From positions 1 through 64,000 of the forward strand of contig NW_023501125.1 of the NCBI RefSeq assembly GCF_014066305.1: a stretch of DNA of 64,000 nucleotides, given 5' to 3'. This DNA is from Letharia columbiana. Its lineage: Eukaryota; Ascomycota; Lecanoromycetes; Lecanorales; Parmeliaceae. The notes beneath the pieces are model-generated. The model searched no databases and was not told the DNA's origin. It saw only the letters and a list, made by a program, of their open reading frames with translations. Made by a program: the position numbers and the translations under genes. Below are positions 30,769-42,845 of this stretch, in pieces (position 1 is the stretch's first letter; each line of letters starts with the position of its first letter).

Positions 30769-32350
30769 GGATTCGAGTATGGGTTGCCTGGAGCAAGCTC
30801 AAAAAAACGAAAGTGAAGACGCCACGGTTATCAGAAGGAATTGAAGTTGGGTTTCACTTTACTTCAGGAAGATACTGTGAGAACATCCGTCAGCTGCGTT
30901 GCTTTGATTTAGTATATTTGTCTTCTTGATACTCCGGCGGTCTTTTGGGTAATCGGAGCAAGCGTAGAAGACAACACGAGCGGTTACAGGTCTTTGAGCA
31001 TTTCATCAAAGTTGTGAGTCAAGGTCATACTTGGCCTCAATTTAAAGATCAAGTTTGGGTTGGTTTAGATGTGTTGAACAAGCAATCCTTGATCATGTTG
31101 CATACATAGCTAGCTCATGGTAGTGTAGTTGAGTAACTATAGCAAACCCGATGATGCGCGGGCCTAGAGATGAGCGCCGGTGAGAATGAGAAAACTGCGG
31201 ATTCCCACTTCCATCAGTAGATGACCCAGTAACCATTCTTGGGTACTCGACTTGCGCCGTGGTATAAAAGTCTGCCAATCGGGCTGCAAGGATTCATTGT
31301 TTCGATATGCAGGTAGTCTGTTGCTGCAGTGGCTCTCCACATTACCATCAACTGCAAGCCCTTTTGGGTCTGGATCACGGTGCACGCCTGGGATATCTTT
31401 GCGCCTTATCTCCTCACAGGTACGTCGCTCTGAAGCCATGCTGGCTTGCCATAAAAATCCATGACAGCTGGCAAGGGTTGTTTCCGATAAAGCTGCCCGA
31501 TGTGTACTTGATGTCTCAGCCAGTCCTCTTTGGTAGCCCAGCCAGCTTGGCTGAAATTGGATAAGGCCGTTCGAAATACGACTACAATGGGCGGTCCTAA
31601 AGGAGCTTCCATTGTATCAGGTTGAGCGTATGCAGAGGCCAAGAAGGGAATCAGGAATCCCAGTGAGACAAAGCACGATGGTGAAGTTTCAACGGCTTCG
31701 AAAGCCTCAATAGTGACGCTTGATGACTTCTGTCAAGTGCTGCGAACAGACCCTAACTGAGAGTGAGTAGTTGGGCTTATTCAAGACGAATGAAGATGAA
31801 GCTGCGCGCTTACTGATTTTGCTGCACTGTCAGACAAGGCTCATTGGAAGAACGGAAGTCTTATGCATGTGCGTAAGCTATGTCGAGCTGATATAGAGTG
31901 TTCGGGATCCATAATTCGTGTAGATCAGCTTTACCTTCGGTATGAAAAACGCAGGTTGATCCCTTTTCACACTGCGACTTCTGCGCCTTGAATATGAGCG
32001 CTTGGTTTATCTTTGGTTTCACCCATTCGCCCATTTGCCCAATATCATCCTCCACTCGGCTCCTCGGCCCTCGTTACCGTATGCTATCTACATCCCAAAA
32101 ACCCAGTCTTGCTCTCGTCATCATCACAGGGACTCGCGCGCAGGTAGCAGAAGCAGAGTGTGGATGAATAGCAATCTTCGTATTACATCCCGCTACCAGC
32201 GTTCTCGAGGCGCTGAGATGCCGCTCTCAATTAGTTGGCTTTTTTGCGGACAAGAGCATGATGTCAATTTCATAATATTTCTTCAATAACCTCCTCCATC
32301 ATCTCACCTCTCAACATACCCCACCTCCCCCCAACCCTCCCCAACCAACT
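30769..32350. other. Interval with no firm gene
   Basis: Several short frames occur. On the minus strand at about 31720-31406 a frame contains a signal-peptide-like run (SLGFLIPFLASAYAQ) followed by about 75 residues, but no ATG is available in that frame. A first exon further upstream would be needed, so I leave it uncalled. The rest shows nothing recognisable. Confidence 0.35.
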
Positions 32351-33412
32351 TTACCCATCACCATCACCATCAACCCCCCCACCGCCCCCATCAAACCTCA
32401 ACAACCTCCCCCCCCCAATCCCCACCCCCTGATAAACCACCCCGAACGCCAACCCCTCAAACCGGGCCCTCCGCCCCGTCACCAGCGCCGTCCAGACCAG
32501 ACACAACGCCCGCTTCAACCGCTGCCACGTCATCGCCGCCCCCGGCCCGACCGTCCAGGTGCTCAGCACCGTGTCGCCGCCCGCGCTGCGGGCGGCCGGG
32601 ATGTGGGCGGCCGGGTCGCCGTTGCCGTGCTCGGCCGCGGTCGCGAGGGCGTCGAGGAAGGCGGTGAAGATGTCTTGCGCTTTGATGCGGACGCCGTCGT
32701 AGTGGTAGGTCAGGGTGAAGTTGGGGTCTGTGGGGTCGGTTATCGTGCCGGAGTCGGTTGTTAGGGTGGCTGGGTCGTTTGATGATGGGGGTGTTGGGTT
32801 CGTCGGTGGTTGTGGTTGGTTGTTGTTGTTGTTGGTGTTGTTGGTGGTCGAAGATAGGGTGCTCCGCGGCTGGACTTGCAAGGAGCCGACTTGCAGATCC
32901 CGGACGTAGAGTGGAGCGTCGAGTTTGGTGAATCGGCCCCCTTGCGCTATCGCCACGCCGGCTTTGTACAGGCCGAGGACCCCGTGGCGGACCTCCAGTG
33001 TGCTGTCGTCGAAGGGGCGGAGCGGGTTGAGGACGACTTCGGTGGATGCGTCCGATCCGGACATCACGAGTGAGTGGGTTATGGTGGAGGTCCAGGGGGA
33101 GAAGCAGAGGGTGGTCAGCAGTCCCATGGTGTAGATGTAGACTTCGAGTGGTCTGAGCTGCACGCTGGAGTTGAAGTTGAGGCGGACGGAGAAGCCGGGT
33201 GGGGGGGTCGGGGCGGTGGGGCTGCCGGGGGGGATTGGTGTCATTGTGGAGCGCTTTGGGGTTTTGGGGTGCTTGGCTTACTTGGTGGGGATGAGGATGG
33301 CGGGCAGGCTGTTGTTTGTGGATAATGCTTGGGAGAGGACTGGGAGGGATGTTGCAGGGACGAGGGTGAGGTGGTACAGAAGAAGTGCTATGGAGGTTTG
33401 AAAAGTCGTCAT
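32351..33412 (-). CDS. Predicted secreted protein, 333 aa
   Basis: Exon 1 is 33412-33282 and exon 2 is 33221-32351, with a 60-nt intron (GTAAGC...GGCAG); the junction keeps frame (AA|C). The N-terminus (MTTFQTSIALLLYHLTL, then PATS) is a good signal peptide, so entry to the secretory pathway is likely. A hydrophobic stretch (YIYTMGLLTTLCF) follows at about residue 75. The middle holds an Asn/Thr/Pro-rich linker with NNTNNNNN, and the end is Gly/Asp-rich. I know no named family; it resembles lineage-specific secreted proteins of ascomycetes. The locus is markedly GC-rich compared with flanking DNA. Confidence 0.6.
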
Positions 33413-34420
33413 TCTGGAAACAGCAATTGATGCAATGCCAACCCCGATTTCAATGACTTAGCACTGGAGAAGAAAGATGATTGTATGATAGAATAGGGGT
33501 TGTTGCTCGCAGCATCATCGCGTTGCGGATAATCGCCTAGATATCAAGGCTTCTGGCGACAAGCCGTGGAGCGTTCGGTACTTTGCACGCAATCCGAGTG
33601 GGTACCGAGAGACAATTTTTGCAGAGAAAGGGGTTTAGTGTAAGGAAAGGAGGACAGAGAGTTCGGGAGATTGCCTGAGAGGGCCTTGATGCGACCTTAG
33701 GTACCTCAATTTCCTAGGCATCCGTGAAAAGGAAAGTCGCGTGGGGTAGAGAAATTTGATGGTGGATAACATGTTTCGTCTAATAATGTGGGAGAAAAAA
33801 GGTCTGCAAGAAAGATAGCAGGAAGGTGTAAAGGGTGGTTTTCAACAACGAAGGTGGATGCAGAGTGGGCACCACCATTCCCAGTATATGCGGAAGATGC
33901 GAGAGCAAAAGAGCAAGCAGTAGCCTGAAGACTACAGAGCAGAATGGGCAACGGAGACGTTACACGTAGCTCTTCAGCCGGAGATCGCGTGATGTTCTGT
34001 GCACGTGCATGTTCCTTCGGCAAGGCCGACTTCTTTAAGATGTGAAGGCCAGAGTTCCAGCGGGTTTCATGACCCACCTAATATTTTCGACTCCTTGGGT
34101 GTACTCCGTCCACTCCCCAAAACTGATAGAGTCACCGCAGGGGGTAGAGGTGGAAGCCGCATGAGCTAGGGATAGGAACAACGCGGAACAACTCGTGCTT
34201 CTCGCCCCAACACCCAAAGTGAAGTCTAGGCTTGGCGCATCTGTGAGTAGTGAATGTTCGAATACGTCTGATTCGGCAGTGAAGTTATGTAATCGTGAGA
34301 GATGTCCTAGCGTGTTTGCAGCTTAATATGTACCTGCTTGCCTACCCATCTACCACCTTCCAAAAGTCTTCCACTCCGCCACCCTCTCTCGTGTCCGCCC
34401 AACTCTGCGTCTCCATCACC
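33413..34420. other. Intergenic interval
   Basis: No supported gene. A minus-strand frame at 34035-34217 resembles a signal peptide followed by a short tail but begins at TTG, not ATG, so it is not called. Confidence 0.4.
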
Positions 34421-35030
34421 CTACTCGCTCAACCCCAACGGGTTCTGAGCATCCTGCTTCGCCCCGGTAGCCGAGCGTGCAGTATCTCCGACGCCACCAG
34501 TGGTATCTTTGGCCACGTTGCCGACGCCCTTTGTCGCGTCACCCAGAGTCCCAGTTGTGCCCTTGAGGGTGTCACCGAGGACGTTGCCGAGGCCACCGAC
34601 TGTGGTTATGTGCGTTGTCAGACTTTTCAAGAGCGTACGCGTGCATCATAAGTCATGCATAGAGAGAGAGATCAGGCGAAATTTTGAAGGATCAGACGTA
34701 GAAAGAACGGAGTGGGTAGGAAATGTTGATTGTAGAATTCGACTTATAGTGTCGCGATAGTGAAAGATAGTGAAACATGTCCGTAGGGGCGTAACGAAGA
34801 AAAGGGCGAAACAGAATGTACATAACGATCAAGAGTCAAGCCGAGAAAGAAACCCAGAAGTCAGATGCGGAGTCTCTTACCAGCGTTACCGGCCGTGTTG
34901 GTTACACCTCCTACGCCTTTTCCCACTGTGTCCGCCGTACCACCGAGGACACCTTACAAGGAAGTGTCAGCACGGTTCTCGCTGAAGGAAATGCGGAAAG
35001 GAAGCCTGCCTTACTTCCTACTTTGTCCAT
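34421..35030 (-). CDS. Glycine-rich hydrophilin / LEA-like protein, 88 aa
   Basis: Three exons, 35030-35015, 34952-34881 and 34599-34421, join in frame with introns of 62 and 281 nt. The 88-aa product is made almost wholly of degenerate repeats of the type GGVGDT, GTLGDATKGVGN and KDTTGGVGDT, ending ATGAKQDAQNPLGLSE. It is small, hydrophilic, rich in Gly/Thr/Val/Asp and without cysteine. Such proteins are common in fungi and are thought to be stress or desiccation protectants (LEA/hydrophilin type); that role is by analogy. Repeat continuity across both splice sites supports the model. The second intron is long for this genome, but I see no glycine-rich coding sequence inside it. Confidence 0.7.
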
Positions 35031-35978
35031 TTTGATCGAGTAGGGGTTTGGATGATTGCTGGTGTGCGAGAGTCAGTAGGGTGATGTTGTTGAAAGAAAT
35101 GAAACGGTGGACATTAGGACTTACTTTGTAAAAAGATGTTTTTCTGGAGAGGTATTGATGATGGGGTTTGGATACGATTATCTGTATGATTTGGTCGTTT
35201 GTGTTTGTGTTTGTATTTGGAGGCAAATGGATACATATGACGTGGCCAAAGAGGGGTCGGGAGGGGTCTTTCTTGCTCCCCACGTGATCGCGTCGTGTGG
35301 TTAAAGTATGCACGATGACCTCACCATTTTCTTGGCATTGAAGTCTTTGAGTCTTTTAAGCGATGCTGGCCTTGGACGGGATTACGGGAGCTACCGACAA
35401 AAAGTCATCCCACTAACTGAAACTATGTCCAGTGCCCACAGCAAGCACCAGGTAGAGAACTTCAACACGAAGTCTGATTTATTTATACATTCGCATCGTG
35501 ATTGGCTGCGTAGAGTAAAGTCGTTATAGAAGTACAGAAACAGGAACGCACGACTGCGTGGGGTCAAGAGGGTGGCAGCGAGTGTCAAGAACCGGCACAG
35601 GTGTGATGAAAATTGGCCAGAGTCGGCATTTAGACTCCCCCACCAATGATCGCCCAACATCCTCAATTCGTGACCGAGGAGCGAGCAGAAGTGGTGCGAC
35701 CGTCTTCTACAATGTTCGTATTCGATGCAGGCAGAGTCAATGAGGTAGGCGTTGGTTTGATGGCCGGGCGTTGCCGGCTAGACTCGGGCTGGATGGCGGC
35801 AGATGGCTTGGTCTAGATTAGTTTGCCTGACTTGACCTGTCGTTCTTGAGTCTTGAGAAAATGACCTTGGAAGTTGTCCTTGCGAGTACAATTGTTATTA
35901 TTATTGATTACAATTACCCTACATAGAAATCTGAACACCACCGAAGACTCCTCTAGCTTTCCACGACAGCTCCGCCTT
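35031..35978. other. Intergenic interval
   Basis: Nothing coding that I can support. The upstream part is the promoter region of the hydrophilin gene. The sequence next to 35979 is the 3' flank of the secreted multi-exon gene. Confidence 0.4.
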
Positions 35979-37350
35979 TTATTTCGGTTGGCATACGTTG
36001 ACATCCTCATCGCCAAAGACTGTGCGACGAGAGATGCCGGACGCCGGCTTCGCATAGCACGCCACGTCCGGGTTTCCGGTAGGCATATCCTCTCCCACCA
36101 TCTGGTCGTTGAGCGAAAGGATACTGTCCTTCGAAACGTGATCGCTGTCCGTCAACTCACTGACCCGGAACGTCGAATCGATGAACCCGAGGCCGTCGAT
36201 CGCCACGTCGAGGACGTCGTTGATCTTTTGCGAAAGACACTGCTCCTCGCCACAGTCACCGCATTTGGCGACGAGGCTTTTGATCCCCCAGTAGAGGCCG
36301 GAGAAGTCGCTGCCCACCTTGTCACCGATCCAATTCGTGTCGACGTAGAAGCCCGCGAGGTTGAGGAAGGCGTAGATGCCCGTTTTCAAATCCATGGTAA
36401 AGCCAAAGGCGTTCTCGAACGCTTCCTCCCGCTCTTTGGGCTCGCCGTCTTTCTGTTCGCCGCCTTTGGGCTCGGTGCAAGCACTGGTGACGTCTGTTTG
36501 ATAGAGGTCAGGTTTGCGGAGTGCGATGGCACGGGAATGGTTCAATTCGAGTCTTTTCACAGAGAGGGCAGGGGGGGGCCGCTTACTTTTATACTCCGAC
36601 CACTTGTTATCAACCCTAACGACGTCAAGCCTAACCCCAAACCCGATCCCGAGGTCACCCTTTGGAAGTCCAATGTTGATCCCAGCTTTGGGCCCGACGG
36701 CGATGTTGTAGTGGATTTCGGTGGATTGAATGGACAGGTCTGCTTTCAATATCTCGATGATGGGGTCGAAGTTGGTGGTGTGAATGGGGCCCCCATCTTC
36801 GCCCCCCATTACATCAATCTCGAACTCGGACCCGACCGGAATCGTCGCCTCAAACCCCGGCAGAGTCCTACATGATTAGCCGACATGCCACCTTTGTGTC
36901 GTGTAGATGGATGGGCTTACAGGTTGACTTGGGTCGAAATGCCAAGATCCATCCAAACATATATGCCGACGTCCATGGGCCAGATGGAGTAGCCCCAGGA
37001 CTTCGCCATGTCATCAAGCATTCAAAACACGACGGGATGAAAAAACTCACACTGGTCTTGCCAGAGCCCGCCTTCGGATCCCCAACCTCTTTTGGGCCCG
37101 TCGCCTTTGCACGAGCAGCTTTATCCTCCGGAGCAGAGGACGGTTCCCACTGTAGGCCTCCTCCGGTGTATGCAGGGGTGCATGACATGGTACCAGGAGG
37201 AGCGGTACCGACGAGGGCTACATTGCAGAATAAGTCCGCTCCCACATTCGAGAGAATTTCGATTTGTTTCCGAATCTTGATTTCATCGCTCACGCTGTAT
37301 TTGACGAAAGCGCGCTTGATGTGGTTCTTAAACATTTCGCGGAAGTCACC

Positions 37351-37383
<33 letters not shown>

Positions 37384-38502
37384 GCGGCGGCTATGGTGAT
37401 GGTCGTCATCATCCTTTTCATCGTCGTTCTCATCGTCGTCGTCAGACCCACTGACCGGATTGAAAATGATATGAAACTCCTGGTCAACCCCACCGGTGGT
37501 CCTACATTCCAGGCAGTATAACTCAAATAATTCGGGGACCCCTGTGTCCTCTTTTAATTTGCTATATCCATGTCAATACCTTCCTGAGAAGCCGCTAGAA
37601 AGAAGGGTTTCGATTCGCTTACTCTGGTGGCCAATACTTCTTGCGCGGCTCGTTTTCTTCGCTGTCAAAACTGATGTGTTTGTCTGGGCTATCGAAATCA
37701 AGATTAAGGTGTTTGATGATGCACCTCTTTAGGTGTTTGAGACACTTGAGAGCATTCCCCCAATGCGGCCGACGGTCCTGTTTACTTGTCATACGAGAAG
37801 TCAGAACGACATCTCGGGGTGCCCTGCCAACAATTAGTTCAGTAGGCGCAGGAAAGTGCCTGTCTCCGAAACGCAAGGGTTTGCCAATGACCCGGATGGT
37901 CTGTGAAGCATCGTCGAATGCAATAGACAATGACCTTAGATTGGTCAGCTTTTGACTATGAGGGAATTATAGACTGCGCTGGTGGAGCTTACTTGAACGA
38001 AGATCGCTCCTCTTCCGGAGCGTAACAAGAAGGGTCGTGACCGATGAAAACGAGCCTCGTTTCCCCCGCCCATCTCTCGCGAGCGGCAAGATAGAGCGCA
38101 CGATCCAGAGGGAAAGTCAGTACTGTGGTTTTGTTATCCGCCGAGGGCGTGCAGAGTCTCTCTTGGGGCCGCAGGTAGTCTTCGAATCTCTCAAAATTCA
38201 CATATTTGCGCTTCGAAGCTTGATGGATTGATTTGATGACGGTCTTCGGATCGTCTAGCACAGAACGTAGAATTCGTTAGAAACTTTTCATCTGAGGCTC
38301 CGATAGGGGTTTATTCAATCTCACCCCCAACCGTGTAGAAGGACTCCTCGTCCGTGGGGTCGAAGATCGAGCCATTGGTCGGAATCGATCTGGACAGTAA
38401 CGGTGTCTTCGGTCGAGGTCGAAGAGCAACCTGCCCTCCGTTGATAAGGTTGAGTTGACCAAGAAAGACCAACAGTAAGGAGATGAAGTTGGTGAGTTTC
38501 AT
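35979..38502 (-). CDS. Large secreted protein, seven exons, 712 aa
   Basis: Exons 38502-38325, 38254-37993, 37934-37623, 37561-37051, 37000-36921, 36867-36587 and 36493-35979 join in frame through six introns of 50-93 nt. The N-terminus (MKLTNFISLLLVFLGQ) is a clear signal peptide. The order is: a first domain with conserved Cys, Trp and RLVFIGHDPSC; a linker with an Asp run (about 10 D) beside HHH; a region with SWGYSIWPMDVGIYVW; and a Cys-rich C-terminal domain ending NPDVACYAKP and VNVCQPK. Architecture and motifs remind me of fungal secreted proteins annotated with DUF7029 and DUF7223; this is from memory, not a search. It probably acts outside the cell or at the wall. The first exon's ATG is well placed by the signal peptide. 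Confidence 0.75.
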
Positions 38503-39255
38503 CTTGGAAGCCCTCGGTGCGAATTTTCCAGCTGGGGATAAAGGAGACAGAATCTTTCGGAGCAAGCGGATTCATGCCTTTTGAGTGTTCGTTGGTCCGC
38601 GATAAGCCAATCTGGAACTTTCATTCTTGGACGCATCGTGAAGGACCCAAGTCAAGACGGCGTGAACTCTTGCCCGTTCAAGCAGCGTTGAGTGAATTAT
38701 GTGGGTTCCTTGGCACTGTTGAAAAACCGCCACTATCATGAAAGATACGGACATATCCAAGATAGAGAGCTTTTCAAAGCGAGATGATCGAGAAAATCAA
38801 GAACAGCAGTGGGTGGAGTGAGCAGGGACAAGTGCGATGGTGGATTCGAAGACGGTGGGGGCTTGATTTCAGCCACTGATAGATAGTAGTGGGGAAACCG
38901 AGGTTTGGTTCTAGTCCGATGGTGTTTTTGAGTGGAGAACGAACAGATAACAGGAGAAGTGTGTATCACGATAGAAGGAAAGGGACGCCATCCCCGGCAA
39001 CATTCACTTTCGTATAATCGAACGGGGAGCAAAAAAGCCCGTACACCCTAAATTATTCGACAGGGACGCAACTTATCAGCCACAACTGTAACGAAAAAAA
39101 CTTTGCGGTACAAGGAGTAGATAAAGAAATTCTAAAGAGTTCTTGCACTCAAGTTATCAGCCAAAACTCATTCGTTGCGAAGTTATCAAGACCTTCGTAG
39201 TTTAGGTGTGCGGGCTTTTTCGCTACCCGCCCCTCGAGGTAATAATCTCAAGATG
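38503..39255. other. Intergenic interval
   Basis: Promoter region of the secreted gene plus unremarkable DNA. Short frames on both strands have no domain. Confidence 0.4.
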
Positions 39256-39474
39256 TCAGCGTTCGAATTTGCAGTGATTTACATGCGAGTACTTTCCGAT
39301 GAGACGTCCTAGAAATTGACCGCCGAAGGGATGGTGCTCGTGATGCACAAGACCTTTGTGCGAGGTTTTCAATCGTGCGGTGGATGGATGGCGGAAGGGG
39401 AGTTTGAAATCGGGGGGATGCCCAAGTTGCCGGGGGACAAGTTCTACGACATCCGGTGTGGGGAGGGGGCTCAT
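39256..39474 (-). CDS. Possible small protein, 72 aa
   Basis: An ATG frame of 72 aa with a dense, non-repetitive composition: PRQLGHPPDFKLPF, then STARLKTSHKGLVHHEHH, and FLGRLIGKYSHVNHCKFER at the end. It is His- and basic-rich, without signal peptide or membrane segment. It looks like a real small fungal protein rather than random sequence, but I cannot name it. Shadow frames overlap it on both strands. It lies 3' of MCM5 on the same strand. Confidence 0.35.
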   Translation of the reverse strand: MSPLPTPDVVELVPRQLGHPPDFKLPFRHPSTARLKTSHKGLVHHEHHPFGGQFLGRLIGKYSHVNHCKFER

Positions 39475-39723
39475 CGTTTCGAATCCGGAGGATTTGCGGT
39501 TTTGAAAGGGGAGTGTGCGGATAAGGACGTTCGAGGAGGGGGGATGGGGGACGAGGAGACGATTTCATGAAAGTCGACGAGGGTTGGGTGGTAGAATCAA
39601 GACCAGGATCAGGGGAGTAATTCAAGGCTAGCTAGCAATCGTTATTTTACAAGGCACAAAACTCCCTAGCTCTCCATGCTTGCACTAATCGATTCGTCCT
39701 GTGTCCCCCTTTAGATTCCTTCG

Positions 39724-42056
39724 CTAAGCCCCACTCCTATATACTTGACTCCCTCCGTTCCGAATCTGCACCGTCTCCCTTCTCTGCAGCACCACTAACG
39801 CCCTGTTCAAAGCTTGCTCGCTCCATCCCCTGCCCTCCACCAGCTCCCTCCTCAACGTCGCCAGACTCGTGCTCCAACCTACGGGCAATCTCCGCCTCAA
39901 CTCTTCTTCGACCTTGCCCGCCTCCTCCATCACCTCTCTACTCCCCTGCCCTTCTCCTTGCGTCACTGCGTCCATCGTTGAAGCTAAGAACAGGCGAATG
40001 GCTTCATCGACGTGAGATTCGAGGGCGATGGGCGAGAGTGAGAGTTTGGCAAGGGATTCTGTGATACGGATGATGGCTTCGAGTTGGCGGACCGTGATTG
40101 GAATACTGGAGCGGGCGTTGGCAGAGATCTCGGCGGAATGGACTTGTCGGCGTATGGAGACGAAATGGGAAGAGAGCTTTTCGCCGGCTTCAGGGGAGAG
40201 GCGAGGCGCGCAGCGTCTGCATACTGGCTCAGCAGGGACCAAAGAAGAGGGCGGAATGTGAGATGGGAAAGGGGCCTTACGATTTACAATAACTGATATA
40301 CCGCTTCATTTTTTCAACCGATATCTCAGCTTCTGCTTGCTCTTCCATTCCTCGTCCGCCCATCTGGATGCCCATCACATGTCGCGCTATCCGCTCATCG
40401 CGTCCCTTCTCATGCTCATCGCGCACGATGAAGATCATGTCGAAGCGAGATAAGATAGTGGTTTGGAAATCGATGTTCTCGCCCGGCGTCTTTAGATCGT
40501 CGTATCGCCCAAAAATTGGATTAGCGGCCGCAAGCACCGATGTTCTGGCATTCAGGATGGTCGTGATACCAGCTTTGGCGATAGAGATGGTCTGCTGTTC
40601 CATAGCTTCGTGGATGGCTACACGATCTTCATCGCGCATTTTGTCGAACTCGTCAATGCAGACCACACCGCCGTCGGCAAGCACCATAGCTCCTCCTTCA
40701 AGGTAGAACTCGCGGGTATTGGTATCCCGTTGCACCGATGCTGTCAGACCAGCTGCTGAGGACCCTTTGCCAGATGTGTAGATGGCGATTGGTGCGACTT
40801 TCTCGACGAACTTCAAAAGTTGAGATTTCGCTGTTCCAGGATCACCAAGTAGCAGGACGTTGATATCACCTCTAAGTTTCATACCGTCTGGCAGAATCTT
40901 CTTGGATCCCCCCAGGAGTAAGCAGGCGATAGCTTTCTTGATATCCTTGTTGCCGTAGATTGAGGGTGCAATGCACTCGGCGAATCTTTCGTAGAGGTCA
41001 GGTCGTCTACTCATCTCGAGGAACTCTTGCTCTTCCTCTTCAGAGAATATTGCGCTGCCTTTGGTCGTGTGATCGACGTCTGTTGTGATGCCTACCGCTC
41101 GTAGATACGGTGTTCGGATGGCTACCGCGGAGTTTCCTGATCCTTTCGATTCCTTGTTTTGGTAGATAGAGAAGACCCCCATGAGGGTGCACCTTGAGCC
41201 AGGTACCACGCGGTTAGTTAGATATCGATCGGCAGAGATCTTGATGTGTCTTGGAAGTTCTCCCACAGGTACTTGATCCGGCGCTTCTTGTAGCTTCAGT
41301 ATCTGCTGGTCGATGAATTGACATTTCTCATGTACCACGAAGTAAGGATCTAGAGGGCATTTGTCTGTTGGATCTCCAGGCGTCCTCTTGCTGGAGCATA
41401 CGCGCGGGAGTGTGATGCCCGATATCCCACCACTTACGGGCAACGTTTCCGAGTGCTGGCAGTTTCGGCATTGTATGTAGAGTGCTGTGGCTTTGGAGGA
41501 GAGTGTGGAGGCACCAATGACTATTCCAGGTATGCGGACAAGGTGAGATATGTTGGTCGCGTCCAGATCGCGGATGGAAATCTGGGAAACGGAGGAGTGT
41601 AGGAGAAGCTGGTGCTCGGGTATGGAAAGGTCGCTGGCTTTTTGTGAGGGGAAGACGATGCGGCGGGTGCATTCCTTGAGAGCGGCTTCGAACTGCAAGC
41701 TATTAGCGACTTCCTAGAAACCATTCGCGCAAACGGGCGTACTAATGGTATGATGTCTGCTGGCTGTGTAGTGAGCTTATGCGCCAGCTCTTCGTTATAA
41801 GATATGAGGTGGGCTATATCGACGTCGCAGTAATATTGTTTCACTAGAACATTCTCTCGAATCTGATCTCTGAATCTCAACATCAGCAGCTGGCCAGCGA
41901 GCCCTACATGTTGGCAAACCTGTAGATGAAGGCATTGTCGAGCCGGAACTCTAGGATGAACTCGCGCAAACGGGCTTGTGTTTGGCTTCTGGAATCTTCA
42001 CTGGCATCTGGATCTGGAGCAAGGACGCTGAGTGAGTAGACTGATTGTCGGTCCAT
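39724..42056 (-). CDS. MCM5: DNA replication licensing factor MCM5
   Basis: Four exons, 42056-41920, 41869-41743, 41692-40281 and 40216-39724, encode 722 aa; the introns are 50, 50 and 64 nt. It is a subunit of the MCM2-7 hexamer that loads at origins and forms the core of the CMG replicative helicase in the nucleus. Visible features: N-terminal [14 protein letters not shown], a zinc finger beginning CRNCQHSE, Walker [10 protein letters not shown], Walker B CIDEFDKM, arginine finger SRFDM, and a C-terminal winged-helix region. Length is normal for fungal Mcm5. All splice junctions restore sequence conserved in yeast Mcm5. An MluI cell-cycle box lies about 100 bases before the ATG. No lesion is seen. 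Confidence 0.95.
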
Positions 42057-42159
42057 TCTCGAAGATTTTCTGATGTTTAGTAGAAGGCGATGAGCAGGAG
42101 AAGACGGATGGGCAAGAAGAATTGAGATGTCGCGCGCTGTGGAGAAACGCGACTTTTCG

Positions 42160-42165
42160 ACGCGT
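42160..42165. promoter_or_regulatory. MCB element (ACGCGT) upstream of MCM5
   Basis: The palindrome ACGCGT lies 104 bases before the MCM5 ATG. In yeasts this MluI cell-cycle box binds MBF and drives G1/S transcription, including that of MCM genes. Position and gene identity fit, but a single 6-bp match is weak evidence. Confidence 0.4.
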
Positions 42166-42845
42166 AAAGTGGTTTCTGACCCGAAGTTTCGCCGATTAGC
42201 TGTTCTGATCTGCCGTCGAGCCGCAGGTCACGTGTATTGCGGATACGAGAAGCCTGAGCTTACCGGTCCCTTGCGGACGGAGATGGACGCTGCATGTCAC
42301 ACCAGAACTGACGGTGCAGACTCCACGATGGGCAATGGACTCTGGGCGGGGAATGTATAGATGGGGGCTTTTAGTGGTATTTTTGGCTTGCGCATTTGTT
42401 CTCGTGTCTAAACAGGTAGTACGCCACGGTATGGCCAATTCGATTATACGGCGATATGAGGATGGAGGGCTGCTGGGGCTGACTCTTTCTTGCAAAGGTT
42501 CCTACGTTACTGTTGCCTAGACCGCCCTCAAGGCAAGGCACGGGAGTTAAAAGAAGCCGTTCTTTTGGGTAATATAATATCGAGTTCATCAACACGATGG
42601 ACCGATTCAGTGTGTTACTATTCGAGCTGCGTATGCGCATATACTCGTGCTATTTCAGGGACCATAACGGCCATTTTTGCACGCTGAAAATAGTCCGAGG
42701 AGAGACAGGTCATAGTAAAGCCACAGAAAAGCTTACTCAAATCTTACACACTGCACTCAAGCTTAAAGAAAGGACGCGCACAAGTACGGCAAATATTGCA
42801 GAATTGCTACAATAGATTCAGAGCACAGCATCCGCCCTTTCCAAA
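42166..42845. other. Intergenic interval
   Basis: Upstream region of MCM5. Short open frames are present, none with recognisable protein features. Confidence 0.4.

Noticed and set aside
31406..31720. Signal-peptide-like minus-strand frame
   Set aside because: No in-frame ATG before an upstream stop; would need an unsupported first exon.
34035..34217. 60-codon frame resembling a secreted peptide
   Set aside because: Starts at TTG in a eukaryotic genome and has no downstream exon support.
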